From positions 1 to 7,286 of the forward strand of contig CAMOFU010000124.1 of NCBI GenBank assembly GCA_946613705.1: a stretch of 7,286 nt of DNA, written 5' to 3'. The position numbers and the translations under genes were made by a program. This document shows positions 1-7,286 of the stretch, one piece after another. Below the pieces are notes generated by a model, which worked only from the letters and a program-made list of their open reading frames with translations, had not been told where the DNA came from and ran no database searches. Every line of letters starts with the position of its first letter. The first letter of the stretch is position 1. The DNA comes from an uncultured Clostridia bacterium. Its GTDB lineage: Bacteria; Bacillota; Clostridia; Oscillospirales; Ruminococcaceae.

Positions 1-409
1 AGCCCGTATTCCCAGGGGTGAAGTAGAACTTCTCCTGATAGTAGTGGTCATCGGGGATATGTGTCTTGCGGTAAACGCCCAGCACGGTCCCGTCGGCATC
101 TATCACGGCGCAGGAATTATACAGCACGTTCCCGTCGCGCTCATAGAAGCTTATCGGCAGCACTGTGCCCAGCTCTGCGGCGGTCTTCCGAAAACGGAGG
201 ACAGCATCGTTTTCCGCGAGGGGCTTAGCGAAGGCATAGTAGTCATATCTGCGCTCCTGACAGAAATACTGCCGCTCGAAAAGCTCGGGCAGGAGTATGA
301 TCTCTGCGCCGTCTGCGGCAGCACGGCGCACGAGCGCATCGGCGTGCTCGATATTCTCTTTCACATTGCGTGTGCAGCTCATCTGGACTGCTGCTGCGGT
401 AACGGTCAT
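1..409 (-). CDS. aguB: N-carbamoylputrescine amidase, 5' part (C-terminus beyond window)
   Basis: A carbon-nitrogen hydrolase (nitrilase superfamily) that would hydrolyse N-carbamoylputrescine to putrescine, CO2 and ammonia in the cytoplasm, the last step of the agmatine route. The first 136 residues are visible. The N-terminus has the family's AAVQMSC strand. Glu42 in LLPELF is the expected catalytic glutamate and Lys115 in VYRKTHIPD the expected lysine. The stretch YQEKFYFTPGNTG follows, as in this subfamily. The catalytic cysteine lies beyond base 1, so an intact active site cannot be confirmed. The start is the ATG at 407-409, with AAGGAAG 7 bases upstream (417-423). The frame stays open to the window edge. 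It begins 23 bases after the surE stop and one gene away from aguA, the preceding pathway step. Other nitrilase amidases are possible, but the KTHIPD region and the operon favour AguB. Confidence 0.92.
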   Translation of the reverse strand, partial: MTVTAAAVQMSCTRNVKENIEHADALVRRAAADGAEIILLPELFERQYFCQERRYDYYAFAKPLAENDAVLRFRKTAAELGTVLPISFYERDGNVLYNSCAVIDADGTVLGVYRKTHIPDDHYYQEKFYFTPGNTG

Positions 410-432
410 ATCAACGCTTCCTTTCGGTCTTA

Positions 433-1146
433 TCATGATATATTCTTAGCCTTCCCGACGGAGATGTAATTATCTATCACAGCCCTGAGATCGCTGCCCT
501 CGGAGGCCTGCCAGTTCCTGATGCCCTCGACCAGATAGACGGTCCTTCCGTCGTGGAGGCGGCTCTCGGTGTAGCGGTCCTTGTAGAAGACATCGTTCGA
601 CACGGTCCGTCCGCGGAGAATGCCCTTCAGCTCTGAGAGCGGGCAGTCGGGGAAGTTGACGTTATATATCTCGTTCTCGCCGAGAGGGGCATCTATCAGC
701 TCTGCGATCAGCTCACGGATATATCTGTCGGCTATCTCACGGAAGCCGCCCGAGCCTTCCGAGAATGCTATCGAATGAACGCCCTGGAACGCGCCCTCGA
801 AGGCTGCGCCCACGGTCGCGGAATATTGCAGGTCGGTGGCGACGTTATAGCCGCGGTTTATCCCCGAGAACAGATCATCGGGTCTTCCGCCGACGATATT
901 GAGCACACCTATGCGAACGCAGTCGGCGGGGGTGCCCGTGCAGGAGAAGGCATGAACGCCCTCTATCGGGAAATCCACCTGCTGTGCTTCAAAGCTGTGC
1001 CGCAGGGTAAGGCTGTGAGAGAGGGCGCTGCGCTCGCTGTCGGGAGCGACGACCCAGACCTCGCCGAAGCTCACCGCAGCCGCAGCGAGCCTTATAAGAC
1101 CGTCGGCACGGATACCGTCGTCGTTTGTTATAAGTATCTTCCGCAT
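433..1146 (-). CDS. surE: 5'/3'-nucleotidase SurE
   Basis: A 237-residue SurE-family acid phosphatase. Family members are cytoplasmic, metal-dependent, and dephosphorylate nucleoside 5'- and 3'-monophosphates; some also cleave polyphosphate. The N-terminus MRKILITNDDGIRADG carries the metal-binding Asp9-Asp10. Other family signatures are VAPDSERSALSHSLT (34-47, with the metal-ligand serine near 40), CTGTPADCV (69-77), and SGINRGYN followed by YSATVGAAFEG (94-118). Length is slightly short of the usual 245-265 but complete. The ATG at 1144-1146 is preceded at 9 bases by GAGGTGA, which overlaps the aguA stop codon. It sits between aguA and aguB, interrupting two consecutive steps of putrescine synthesis. 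SurE is more familiar beside pcm, so this location is unusual. Family assignment is secure; a role in polyamine metabolism is only inferred from position. Confidence 0.96.
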   Translation of the reverse strand: MRKILITNDDGIRADGLIRLAAAAVSFGEVWVVAPDSERSALSHSLTLRHSFEAQQVDFPIEGVHAFSCTGTPADCVRIGVLNIVGGRPDDLFSGINRGYNVATDLQYSATVGAAFEGAFQGVHSIAFSEGSGGFREIADRYIRELIAELIDAPLGENEIYNVNFPDCPLSELKGILRGRTVSNDVFYKDRYTESRLHDGRTVYLVEGIRNWQASEGSDLRAVIDNYISVGKAKNIS

Positions 1147-1155
1147 ATAAAAGTA

Positions 1156-1162
1156 TCACCTC
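1156..1162 (-). promoter_or_regulatory. surE ribosome binding site overlapping the aguA stop
   Basis: On the minus strand GAGGTGA lies 9 bases before the surE ATG. Its last three bases are the TGA stop of aguA. A ribosome terminating on aguA would sit on the surE start region, so translational coupling is likely. Confidence 0.75.
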
Positions 1163-2262
1163 AGTGGTATCTGTTGGGTTATGCAGTGTATGTTCCCGCC
1201 GCCTATGATTATCTCCCGCGCATCTATGGGTACGATACGGCGGTCGGGGCAGAGGCTGCGCATCATATCTGCCGCACGCGCATCGCTGCTGCTGTTTTCG
1301 CCGCCGAACTGCGGCAGCAGGACTGCGCCGTTGGTGAAGTAGAAATTCACATAGGAGGCAGCGAGCCGTTCACCGAGCTCGCGCACGTCCTCGCCTTCCT
1401 CGAAGGTATAGCCTGCCAGATCATGCTCGGTTATCCGAACGGGAACATCGGGTATCGGCAGCTTGTGTACTCTGATACGGCGGCCCCTTGCATCTGTCTC
1501 GCCCTCAAGGAAGTCAAGGCAGGCTTTGGAGAGGGGATACTGCGGGTCGTCCTCATTGTCTGTCCAAGCCAGCACCGCCTCGCCCGCCGCGATGAAAGCG
1601 CAGACGTTGTCAACGTGCTCATTGGTCTCATCGTTATAAATGCCGCGCGGCAGCCAGAGCACCTTTTCTGCGCCGAGGTATCGGCAGAGCGTTTCGGTGA
1701 TCTCGGCCTTGCTGAGCTGAGGGTTGCGTCCGCGGCTGAGCAGACAGCTCTCGGTGACCATGACGGTTCCCTCGCCGTCGGAGTGTATCGAGCCGCCCTC
1801 GAGCACGAAATGCTGCGCGTCGTAGCATTCGTATCCCATAAGCTCGCAGAAGCGGGAGGCAAGGGCATTGTCGCGTTCCCAGTGAGCATACAGCCCGTCG
1901 TACTCTCCGCCCCAGGCATTGAACTGCCAGTCTATCCCGCGGACGGCGGTACCGTCCGAAACGAATGTCGGCGCGATATCCCTCGCCCACGAGTCATCGG
2001 TAGGGATATTCAGCAGAGTAACGCTGCCGAGCCCGCCGAGCAGCTCACGCGCACGGGCTTCGGTATTATCCGAGACGACGACGAACACCTCCTCGTCGGC
2101 AGCGATCTCGCGGATAATATCCGCAAAAACGGTCTGTGCGGGCACAGCGCCGTAGCCCCACGAGCCCGCTCTTTCGGGGAACACGATAACTGTCCCGCGG
2201 TGCGGCGAGAACTCGGCAGGCATATGAAAGCCGTCGTCGGCGGGGAAAGAGTGCAGGGGCAT
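1156..2262 (-). CDS. aguA: Agmatine deiminase (agmatine iminohydrolase)
   Basis: A 368-residue guanidino-group-modifying enzyme of the peptidyl-arginine deiminase fold. It would convert agmatine to N-carbamoylputrescine and ammonia in the cytoplasm. Family motifs appear in order: MPAEFSPHRGT near the N-terminus (14-24), SWARDIAP (91-98), FNAWGGEYDG (114-123), LEGGSIHSDGEGT (154-166), NEHVDN with the catalytic His216, and GGGNIHCITQQ at the C-terminus with the catalytic nucleophile Cys360. Length and every visible active-site element match the family. The start is the ATG at 2260-2262, with AAAGGAG 10 bases upstream (2273-2279). Another ATG at 2272-2270 is out of frame. It follows nspC after a 50-base gap and is followed by surE after 9 bases; aguB, the next pathway step, comes after surE. 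Its product feeds putrescine to the upstream-encoded spermidine enzymes. The start context and motifs leave little doubt. Confidence 0.97.
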   Translation of the reverse strand: MPLHSFPADDGFHMPAEFSPHRGTVIVFPERAGSWGYGAVPAQTVFADIIREIAADEEVFVVVSDNTEARARELLGGLGSVTLLNIPTDDSWARDIAPTFVSDGTAVRGIDWQFNAWGGEYDGLYAHWERDNALASRFCELMGYECYDAQHFVLEGGSIHSDGEGTVMVTESCLLSRGRNPQLSKAEITETLCRYLGAEKVLWLPRGIYNDETNEHVDNVCAFIAAGEAVLAWTDNEDDPQYPLSKACLDFLEGETDARGRRIRVHKLPIPDVPVRITEHDLAGYTFEEGEDVRELGERLAASYVNFYFTNGAVLLPQFGGENSSSDARAADMMRSLCPDRRIVPIDAREIIIGGGNIHCITQQIPLR

Positions 2263-2312
2263 GGTATGTCATCTCCTTTATTTCGGGATCGGAAATGCGG
2301 TATCGTGAGGGC

Positions 2313-3445
2313 TCAGGAGAGCCTGCCCTTGAAATCCGAGTAGCCGAAGCGCCTGATGAGCTCACAGCTGCCGTCCTCGCGGAGCAGGCAGATATCGGGG
2401 AGGGGGATACCGTTGAAGGTATTGTTCTTGACCATTGAGTATATCGCCATATCCTCGAAGCAGAGGCGGTCGCCGACCGAGAGAGGGGAGTCGAAGCTGT
2501 AGTCGCCGATGATATCGCCCGCGAGGCAGGTGCGCGACGACAGGCGGAAGGTATAAGGCTTGACACCCGCTTCGCCGCTGAGATAAAGCGGAGGGCGGTA
2601 GGGCATCTCCAGCACATCGGGCATATGGCAGGCGGCGGACGCATCGAGAACGGCGATATCTATGCCGTTGTGAACGATGTCCATGACCTCGGTCACCAGC
2701 CAGCCTGCGCCGAGCGCGACCGCCTCGCCCGGTTCGAGATACACCTCGACACCGTACCTTTCACGGAAGCTCTTTATCAGCCGACAGAGCCGCCCTATAT
2801 CGTAGCCCTTGCGGGTGATGTGATGTCCGCCGCCGAAGTTGACCCACTTCATCTGCGGCAGATACTGCCCGAAGCGCTCCTCAACGGCGGCAAGGGTCAT
2901 TTCAAGTGCATCCGAGTCCTGCTCGCAGAGGGTGTGGAAGTGCAGACCGTCTGCCATTGAAGCAAGCTCTGCATCGAAGTCGCAGCTGCGTATCCCGAGC
3001 CGCGAGCCTGCTGCGCAGGGGTCGTATATCGGCGTGTCCTGCGTGGAGCATTCGGGGTTTATCCTGATGCCGATGCTGCGCCCCGCGCATCTGTCCCTGA
3101 AGCGGAGCAGCTGTGCGCGGGAGTTGAATACGATATGGTCGCTGACCGATACGATCTCGTCAAACTCCGAGTCCTTGTAGGCGGGGGAAAAGACGTGTAC
3201 CTCGCCCGCAAATTCCTCGCGGCCGAGCCTTGCCTCATACAGCCCGCTCGCAGTGGTGCCGCACAGGTACTCCGAAAGCATCGGATATACGGAAAACATT
3301 GAAAATGCCTTCTGCGCGAGAAGGATCCTGCAGCCCGTTTCCTGCATGACTCCGCGCAGTATCTCCGCATTACGCCTGAGCCCCGCCTCGTCGATGACGT
3401 AGGCGGGGGTGGCGATATCTTTGAATACGGGTCTTGCAAGCTCTG

Positions 3446-3449
<4 letters not shown>
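2313..3449 (-). CDS. nspC: Carboxynorspermidine/carboxyspermidine decarboxylase
   Basis: A 378-residue PLP-dependent decarboxylase of the alanine racemase/ornithine decarboxylase fold. It would decarboxylate carboxyspermidine (or carboxynorspermidine) to spermidine (or norspermidine). Visible signatures: TPAYVID at 14-20; Lys47 in LLAQKAFSM, the expected Schiff-base lysine; HFHTLCE at 170-176; the phosphate-binding GGGHH loop at 206-210; EPGEA at 239-243; and RTCLAGDIIGDYSF (306-319), whose cysteine would serve the partner active site of the dimer. Length is normal for NspC. The ATG overlaps the dehydrogenase stop as ATGA, and no clear Shine-Dalgarno precedes it, so initiation probably depends on coupling. 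The adjacent dehydrogenase supplies its substrate. Whether the natural product is spermidine, norspermidine or an agmatine-derived carboxy compound cannot be read from sequence; AguA/AguB in the operon favour spermidine from putrescine. Confidence 0.95.
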
Positions 3450-4699
<1,250 letters not shown>

Positions 4700-4700
4700 A

Positions 4701-5618
4701 TTATTTATCCTCCTTGTATGTCTTTTTCAGAAGTATCATATATATGACAGAAACGAGCAGCATCACTGCACCCGAAAAAGCAGTGTCGCTGAGATAATGA
4801 GCGCCCATCACCACTCTTGTGAACATCACGGTGACGGAATAAACGGCTCCGCAGACAGACAGCAGCACCTCCTTGCCCCTGAGTGCGGGAATGAGCCACG
4901 CGAGGGCAGGGAAGGTGATGAAGCTTGTCATAGACATCATCGAATGTCCGCTCGGGAAGGACGAGAACTCTGTTTTCAGCACCCCGAGAGTGTCGGGCAG
5001 CTCCTTCGTATAGCCTGTGAACCTCTCGTACCACGGCAGGAAGCCGACCCCCTCAAAGCCCTTTATCGCGGTGCGGTAGCGGGGGCGGTGCATGGTATCC
5101 TTTATTATCTCCTGCGCTGCATATGCGGCAGTGACTGCGATCAGCAGCATCAGGATACGCCGCACGAGCTTTTCGTCATCATTTTTTGCTGCCAGCCTGT
5201 AGCCCGCGAATGCAACGGGAACGAACACCAGAAGTGTTATCGGTATCATCAGCGGTATGCTCCCGCGGACGCTCGGTATCACGGTGTCAAGGCAGTCCGA
5301 CGAGGTAAAGGTCCTTGCGCCGAAGAAGGATACTCCCAGCGTCATCAGTATCAGAAATACTCCGACGGGTATCCTTGCGGCATTTTTCATAGCGAAGCTT
5401 CTCTGCACCAGCGCCCCGAAGAACAGTGCCAGCACGAAGAACAGCGGCATGGGGCCTATCACTCCGAAGCTTCTGCAAAACACATTTTCGGGGGAGTAGA
5501 GAGTATCCGAAATGCTTTTATCGTTGAATGTCCCGACTGTGAGCAGTCCTGCGAAAATGCAGAAGCCGATACAGCCGAGGACTATCCGCGTGTTTATCTT
5601 ATGCGAGGTATCGCTCAT
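4701..5618 (-). CDS. PAP2-superfamily membrane phosphatase, substrate unknown
   Basis: A 305-residue integral membrane protein. Hydrophobic segments are visible at about 13-30, 55-72, 83-100, 119-140, 153-168, 232-246, 251-266 and 280-297. The three PAP2 motifs are present: Lys173-x6-Arg180 (KDTMHRPR, followed by Tyr instead of the commoner Pro), PSGH at 222-225, and R268-x5-His274-x3-Asp278 (TRVVMGAHYLSD). The phosphatase active site therefore looks complete and probably faces outward, as in this superfamily. Members act on phosphatidic acid, undecaprenyl-diphosphate, phosphatidylglycerophosphate and similar substrates; nothing here selects one. The ATG at 5616-5618 has AAGGAAGG 6 bases upstream. 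Its last codons contain the ribosome binding site of the following dehydrogenase, so the two are tightly linked. Why a lipid-type phosphatase lies inside a polyamine operon is unclear. Confidence 0.93.
   Translation of the reverse strand: MSDTSHKINTRIVLGCIGFCIFAGLLTVGTFNDKSISDTLYSPENVFCRSFGVIGPMPLFFVLALFFGALVQRSFAMKNAARIPVGVFLILMTLGVSFFGARTFTSSDCLDTVIPSVRGSIPLMIPITLLVFVPVAFAGYRLAAKNDDEKLVRRILMLLIAVTAAYAAQEIIKDTMHRPRYRTAIKGFEGVGFLPWYERFTGYTKELPDTLGVLKTEFSSFPSGHSMMSMTSFITFPALAWLIPALRGKEVLLSVCGAVYSVTVMFTRVVMGAHYLSDTAFSGAVMLLVSVIYMILLKKTYKEDK
4708..4715 (-). promoter_or_regulatory. Strong ribosome binding site for the dehydrogenase inside the PAP2 gene end
   Basis: AAGGAGGA on the minus strand, 8 bases before the dehydrogenase ATG. 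It is made from the Lys-Glu-Asp codons just before the PAP2 stop. It is close to a perfect anti-Shine-Dalgarno match and fixes the start at 4699. Confidence 0.85.
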
Positions 5619-5630
5619 GCTTATCCTTCC

Positions 5631-5650
5631 TTTTCGGTATTTTTCGGCAT
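5631..5650. repeat. Imperfect tandem repeat, two 10-base units
   Basis: TTTTCGGTAT (5631-5640) is followed directly by TTTTCGGCAT (5641-5650), differing at one base. It lies in the 43-base gap between speE and the PAP2 gene, between a hairpin and the PAP2 ribosome binding site. No function is known. It may be no more than slippage-generated spacer. Confidence 0.6.
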
Positions 5651-5653
5651 TGC

Positions 5654-5672
5654 AGCAGGGACTATCCCTGCT
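5654..5672 (-). repeat. Perfect inverted repeat (hairpin) centred on the speE stop codon
   Basis: AGCAGGGA and TCCCTGCT are perfect complements (8 bp) separated by three bases. Those three bases are exactly the TAG stop of speE when read on the minus strand. In the transcript this would form a stable short stem. No U-tract follows in either direction, so it does not look like an intrinsic terminator. It could protect or pause the mRNA, or modulate coupling to the PAP2 gene. The structure is visible; any role is inferred. Confidence 0.65.
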
Positions 5673-6531
5673 TTATCCTGCCTTCCTCCTCCTCGAGCAG
5701 ATCCTCAACATACTTCGGCAGCATGAATGCGCCCGTGTGAAGGTTCGTGGTATAGTACCAGGTCTTGATGCGGCGCTTCTTCCAGCGCTCGGCATCGAGG
5801 TCGCGCAGGGGGTGATATTTCTTGCTGGCGAAGCCGAACAGCCAGTAGCCCGAGGGGCAGGTGGGGATATGTGCCTGATATACGCGGCTGATCGGGAAGC
5901 TGCGGAATGCCTTGCGGTGCATTGCCCGACAGGTCTCTTCGTCCTCGTCGAAGAACGGGCTGCCGTGCTGATAGACCATTATGCCGTCCTCATGCAGCGC
6001 CTTGAAGCAGGAGCCGTAGAATTCCTTGGTGAACAGCCCCGCAGTATGCCCGAGCGGGTCGGTGGAGTCGTTGATGATAAGGTCGTACTCGTCCTGCTTG
6101 CCGCGCAGGAAACGCAGACCGTCGCGGTAATGCAGCTGCACGCGGGGGTCGTCGAGCCCTCTTGCGTTATCGGGGAAGAACTCGCGGCAGACACGCACGA
6201 ACAGCTCGTCGGGCTCAACAACATCTATGACCTCTATCTCATCATAGTAGGAGAGCTCTCTTGCCACGCCGCCGTCGCCGCCGCCGATCACCAGCACCCG
6301 CCTGACGTTCGGATGTACCGCCATGGGCACATGGACGATCATCTCGTCGTAGGTGAACTCGTCCTTCTCTGAGAAGATCACCGAGCCGTCGGAGGTCAGG
6401 AACCGCCCGAACTCCTCCGAGTCGAAAACATCTATCCTCTGAAAGTCGCTCTCGCCCGAGAACAGCTGCTTCTCGACCCTGATCGACTCCTTAACGTTCT
6501 GAGTATGATATTCCGAAAACCAGAAATCCAT
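5662..6531 (-). CDS. speE: Spermidine synthase-family aminopropyltransferase
   Basis: A 289-residue polyamine aminopropyltransferase, the usual length for SpeE. It would transfer the aminopropyl group of decarboxylated S-adenosylmethionine to putrescine, releasing spermidine and methylthioadenosine. The small N-terminal beta domain is present (WFSEYHTQNVKESIRV from residue 4). The Rossmann nucleotide-binding loop is GGGDGG at 83-88, Glu106 in DVVEPDE is the likely ribose ligand, and DSTDP at 155-159 holds the catalytic and amine-binding aspartates. IPTCPSGYW (222-230) and the C-terminal TTNLHTGAFMLPKYV block also match. The gate segment reads YDEM (61-64), where many relatives have YHEM or YQEM, so the amine substrate may need testing. 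The start ATG abuts the upstream TGA, with GGAGGT 7 bases before it. No speD is in the window to make its co-substrate. Confidence 0.95.
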   Translation of the reverse strand: MDFWFSEYHTQNVKESIRVEKQLFSGESDFQRIDVFDSEEFGRFLTSDGSVIFSEKDEFTYDEMIVHVPMAVHPNVRRVLVIGGGDGGVARELSYYDEIEVIDVVEPDELFVRVCREFFPDNARGLDDPRVQLHYRDGLRFLRGKQDEYDLIINDSTDPLGHTAGLFTKEFYGSCFKALHEDGIMVYQHGSPFFDEDEETCRAMHRKAFRSFPISRVYQAHIPTCPSGYWLFGFASKKYHPLRDLDAERWKKRRIKTWYYTTNLHTGAFMLPKYVEDLLEEEEGRIKQG

Positions 6532-7284
6532 TCACTCGACCTCCATCCAGATATCCTCGGGGCCGTTTGCCTTCCCGAAAATATCTATAGTATATTTATC
6601 ATAAGTGAAATATGCATCGTAATCGCCGTCGTAGTACATACACACCTCGGTCAGTCTCATACCGCGGGCTATCCTCTCGCCGTCCTCAAGCTTCTCGGCT
6701 GCGAACTGCCGCAGCTCGCTGTCATGCCGCCCGCACTCTCGGCAGAAGGCCTCAAGATAGGAAAGCGGGTTTGTGTACGGCGTGTACTCTACAGACACTA
6801 TAAGCTTTATCGGGCTGCCGAGCCAGTCAAAGCTGCCTGTGTAGCCGTCCTCGCCGAGCTCCAGCACACCGAGCAGCTCTGAGCGCAGGGTCAGGCTGTC
6901 GATATACTCTTTTATTACCCCTGACAGATACGGGTCCTCCGCACTGTCGGAAACTATCTCGGTCAGGTACATACCGCCCATTCGCACATCGGGGCTTGTA
7001 TACCAGGGCTTTACAGGCGGGTGCCCCTTTACACGGTATATCCCGTATTCCCGAAAAAGATTTTTGAAGGAGCCGCTCTGCTGTTCTTCGGGGGTCGGCT
7101 CCCATATCATAACGGAGTGCCCCTGCTCCCGTCTGCCGTCGGTAAGATCAACAGCTCCCAGTATCGCACAGCTGACAAAGAATGTCCCGCTCGTTGTTTC
7201 ACCCGTGTGCGGAGCTTCATCGGAGACTGCCACAAGGTATTCGCGGACCTCGTCCCTGAACTGCTCACATCTGTGTCGGGGGAG
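6532..7284 (-). CDS. Unrecognised protein, possibly DUF2262-like, 3' part (N-terminus beyond window)
   Basis: At least 250 codons are open from the window edge to the TGA at 6532-6534. A GTG at 7233 could be a start, but the frame continues upstream without a stop and looks coding (CEQFRDEVREYLVAV), so the gene probably begins outside. The protein is soluble-looking and acidic, with no signal peptide or membrane segment in the visible part. The middle carries FREYGIYRVKGH, then LGVLELGEDGYTGSFDWLG and QFAAEKL, and the end LTEVCMYYDGDYDAYFTYD. This order resembles my memory of DUF2262-type proteins, whose function is unknown. The match is by eye only. Its final codons supply the speE ribosome binding site and its stop abuts the speE ATG, so it is co-translated with polyamine genes. 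No catalytic motif is evident. Confidence 0.8.
   Translation of the reverse strand, partial: LPRHRCEQFRDEVREYLVAVSDEAPHTGETTSGTFFVSCAILGAVDLTDGRREQGHSVMIWEPTPEEQQSGSFKNLFREYGIYRVKGHPPVKPWYTSPDVRMGGMYLTEIVSDSAEDPYLSGVIKEYIDSLTLRSELLGVLELGEDGYTGSFDWLGSPIKLIVSVEYTPYTNPLSYLEAFCRECGRHDSELRQFAAEKLEDGERIARGMRLTEVCMYYDGDYDAYFTYDKYTIDIFGKANGPEDIWMEVE
6539..6544 (-). promoter_or_regulatory. speE ribosome binding site within the upstream coding region
   Basis: GGAGGT on the minus strand, 7 bases before the speE ATG, formed by the Met-Glu-Val codons near the end of the upstream gene. With the directly abutting TGA and ATG this implies coupled translation, and it fixes the speE start. Confidence 0.8.
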
Positions 7285-7286
7285 CG

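Noticed and set aside
431..440. Palindrome TATCATGATA over the surE stop
   Set aside because: A 10-base AT-rich palindrome with no loop forms no useful hairpin and is common by chance. I saw no flanking operator-like symmetry.
775..2343. A 522-codon plus-strand ORF antisense to surE and aguA
   Set aside because: It is in exact codon register with the minus-strand genes, so it stays open only because they avoid TTA, CTA and TCA codons. Its protein has no recognisable motif, and the sense strand encodes clear enzymes.
5654..5672. The speE-end hairpin as an intrinsic terminator
   Set aside because: No U-run follows the stem on the minus-strand transcript (CAAUGCCGAAAA follows) or on the plus side, and the operon continues after a short gap.
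7231..7233. GTG as the start of the upstream gene
   Set aside because: The frame is open to the window edge with coding-like residues and no clear Shine-Dalgarno sequence before the GTG. The gene is better treated as partial.

Overview
The window is a stretch of one minus-strand operon, cut at both ends, devoted mainly to polyamine synthesis. In transcription order (high to low coordinates) it holds the 3' part of a gene of unknown function (possibly DUF2262-like), a spermidine synthase-family aminopropyltransferase (speE), a PAP2-superfamily membrane phosphatase, a saccharopine dehydrogenase-like carboxy(nor)spermidine dehydrogenase, carboxy(nor)spermidine decarboxylase (nspC), agmatine deiminase (aguA), the 5'/3'-nucleotidase surE, and the 5' third of N-carbamoylputrescine amidase (aguB). 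No RNA gene, mobile element, CRISPR array or plus-strand gene is supported. No gene-free stretch exceeds 50 bases.

The organism is probably a Gram-positive anaerobe of the Clostridia, perhaps a Ruminococcus/Oscillospiraceae relative. This rests on strong AGGAGG-type ribosome binding sites before most genes, tight gene packing, fairly high GC by eye with many ATA and ATC isoleucine codons, and proteins resembling Firmicutes versions of these families. The placement is an inference and was not tested by any search.

The genes fit a pathway. Agmatine, made from arginine by a decarboxylase not present here, would be converted by AguA to N-carbamoylputrescine and by AguB to putrescine. Putrescine can then go two ways. 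One is reductive condensation with aspartate semialdehyde by the dehydrogenase, followed by NspC decarboxylation, giving spermidine. The other is SpeE aminopropyl transfer, which needs decarboxylated S-adenosylmethionine and hence an SpeD that is not in the window. Two spermidine routes in one operon, plus two phosphatase-family genes (PAP2 and surE) inserted among the polyamine genes, are the notable points.

Translation looks coupled across most of the operon. There is a TGA/ATG abutment at speE, a 1-base gap before the dehydrogenase, an ATGA overlap before nspC, and Shine-Dalgarno sequences embedded in the last codons or stop of the upstream gene (speE, dehydrogenase, surE). The exception is the 43-base speE-PAP2 gap. 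It carries a perfect hairpin whose loop is the speE stop codon, an imperfect 10-base tandem repeat, and a possible 9-codon mini-ORF ending 2 bases before the PAP2 start. I see no clearly new system. The most unusual material is that gap and the phosphatase insertions.
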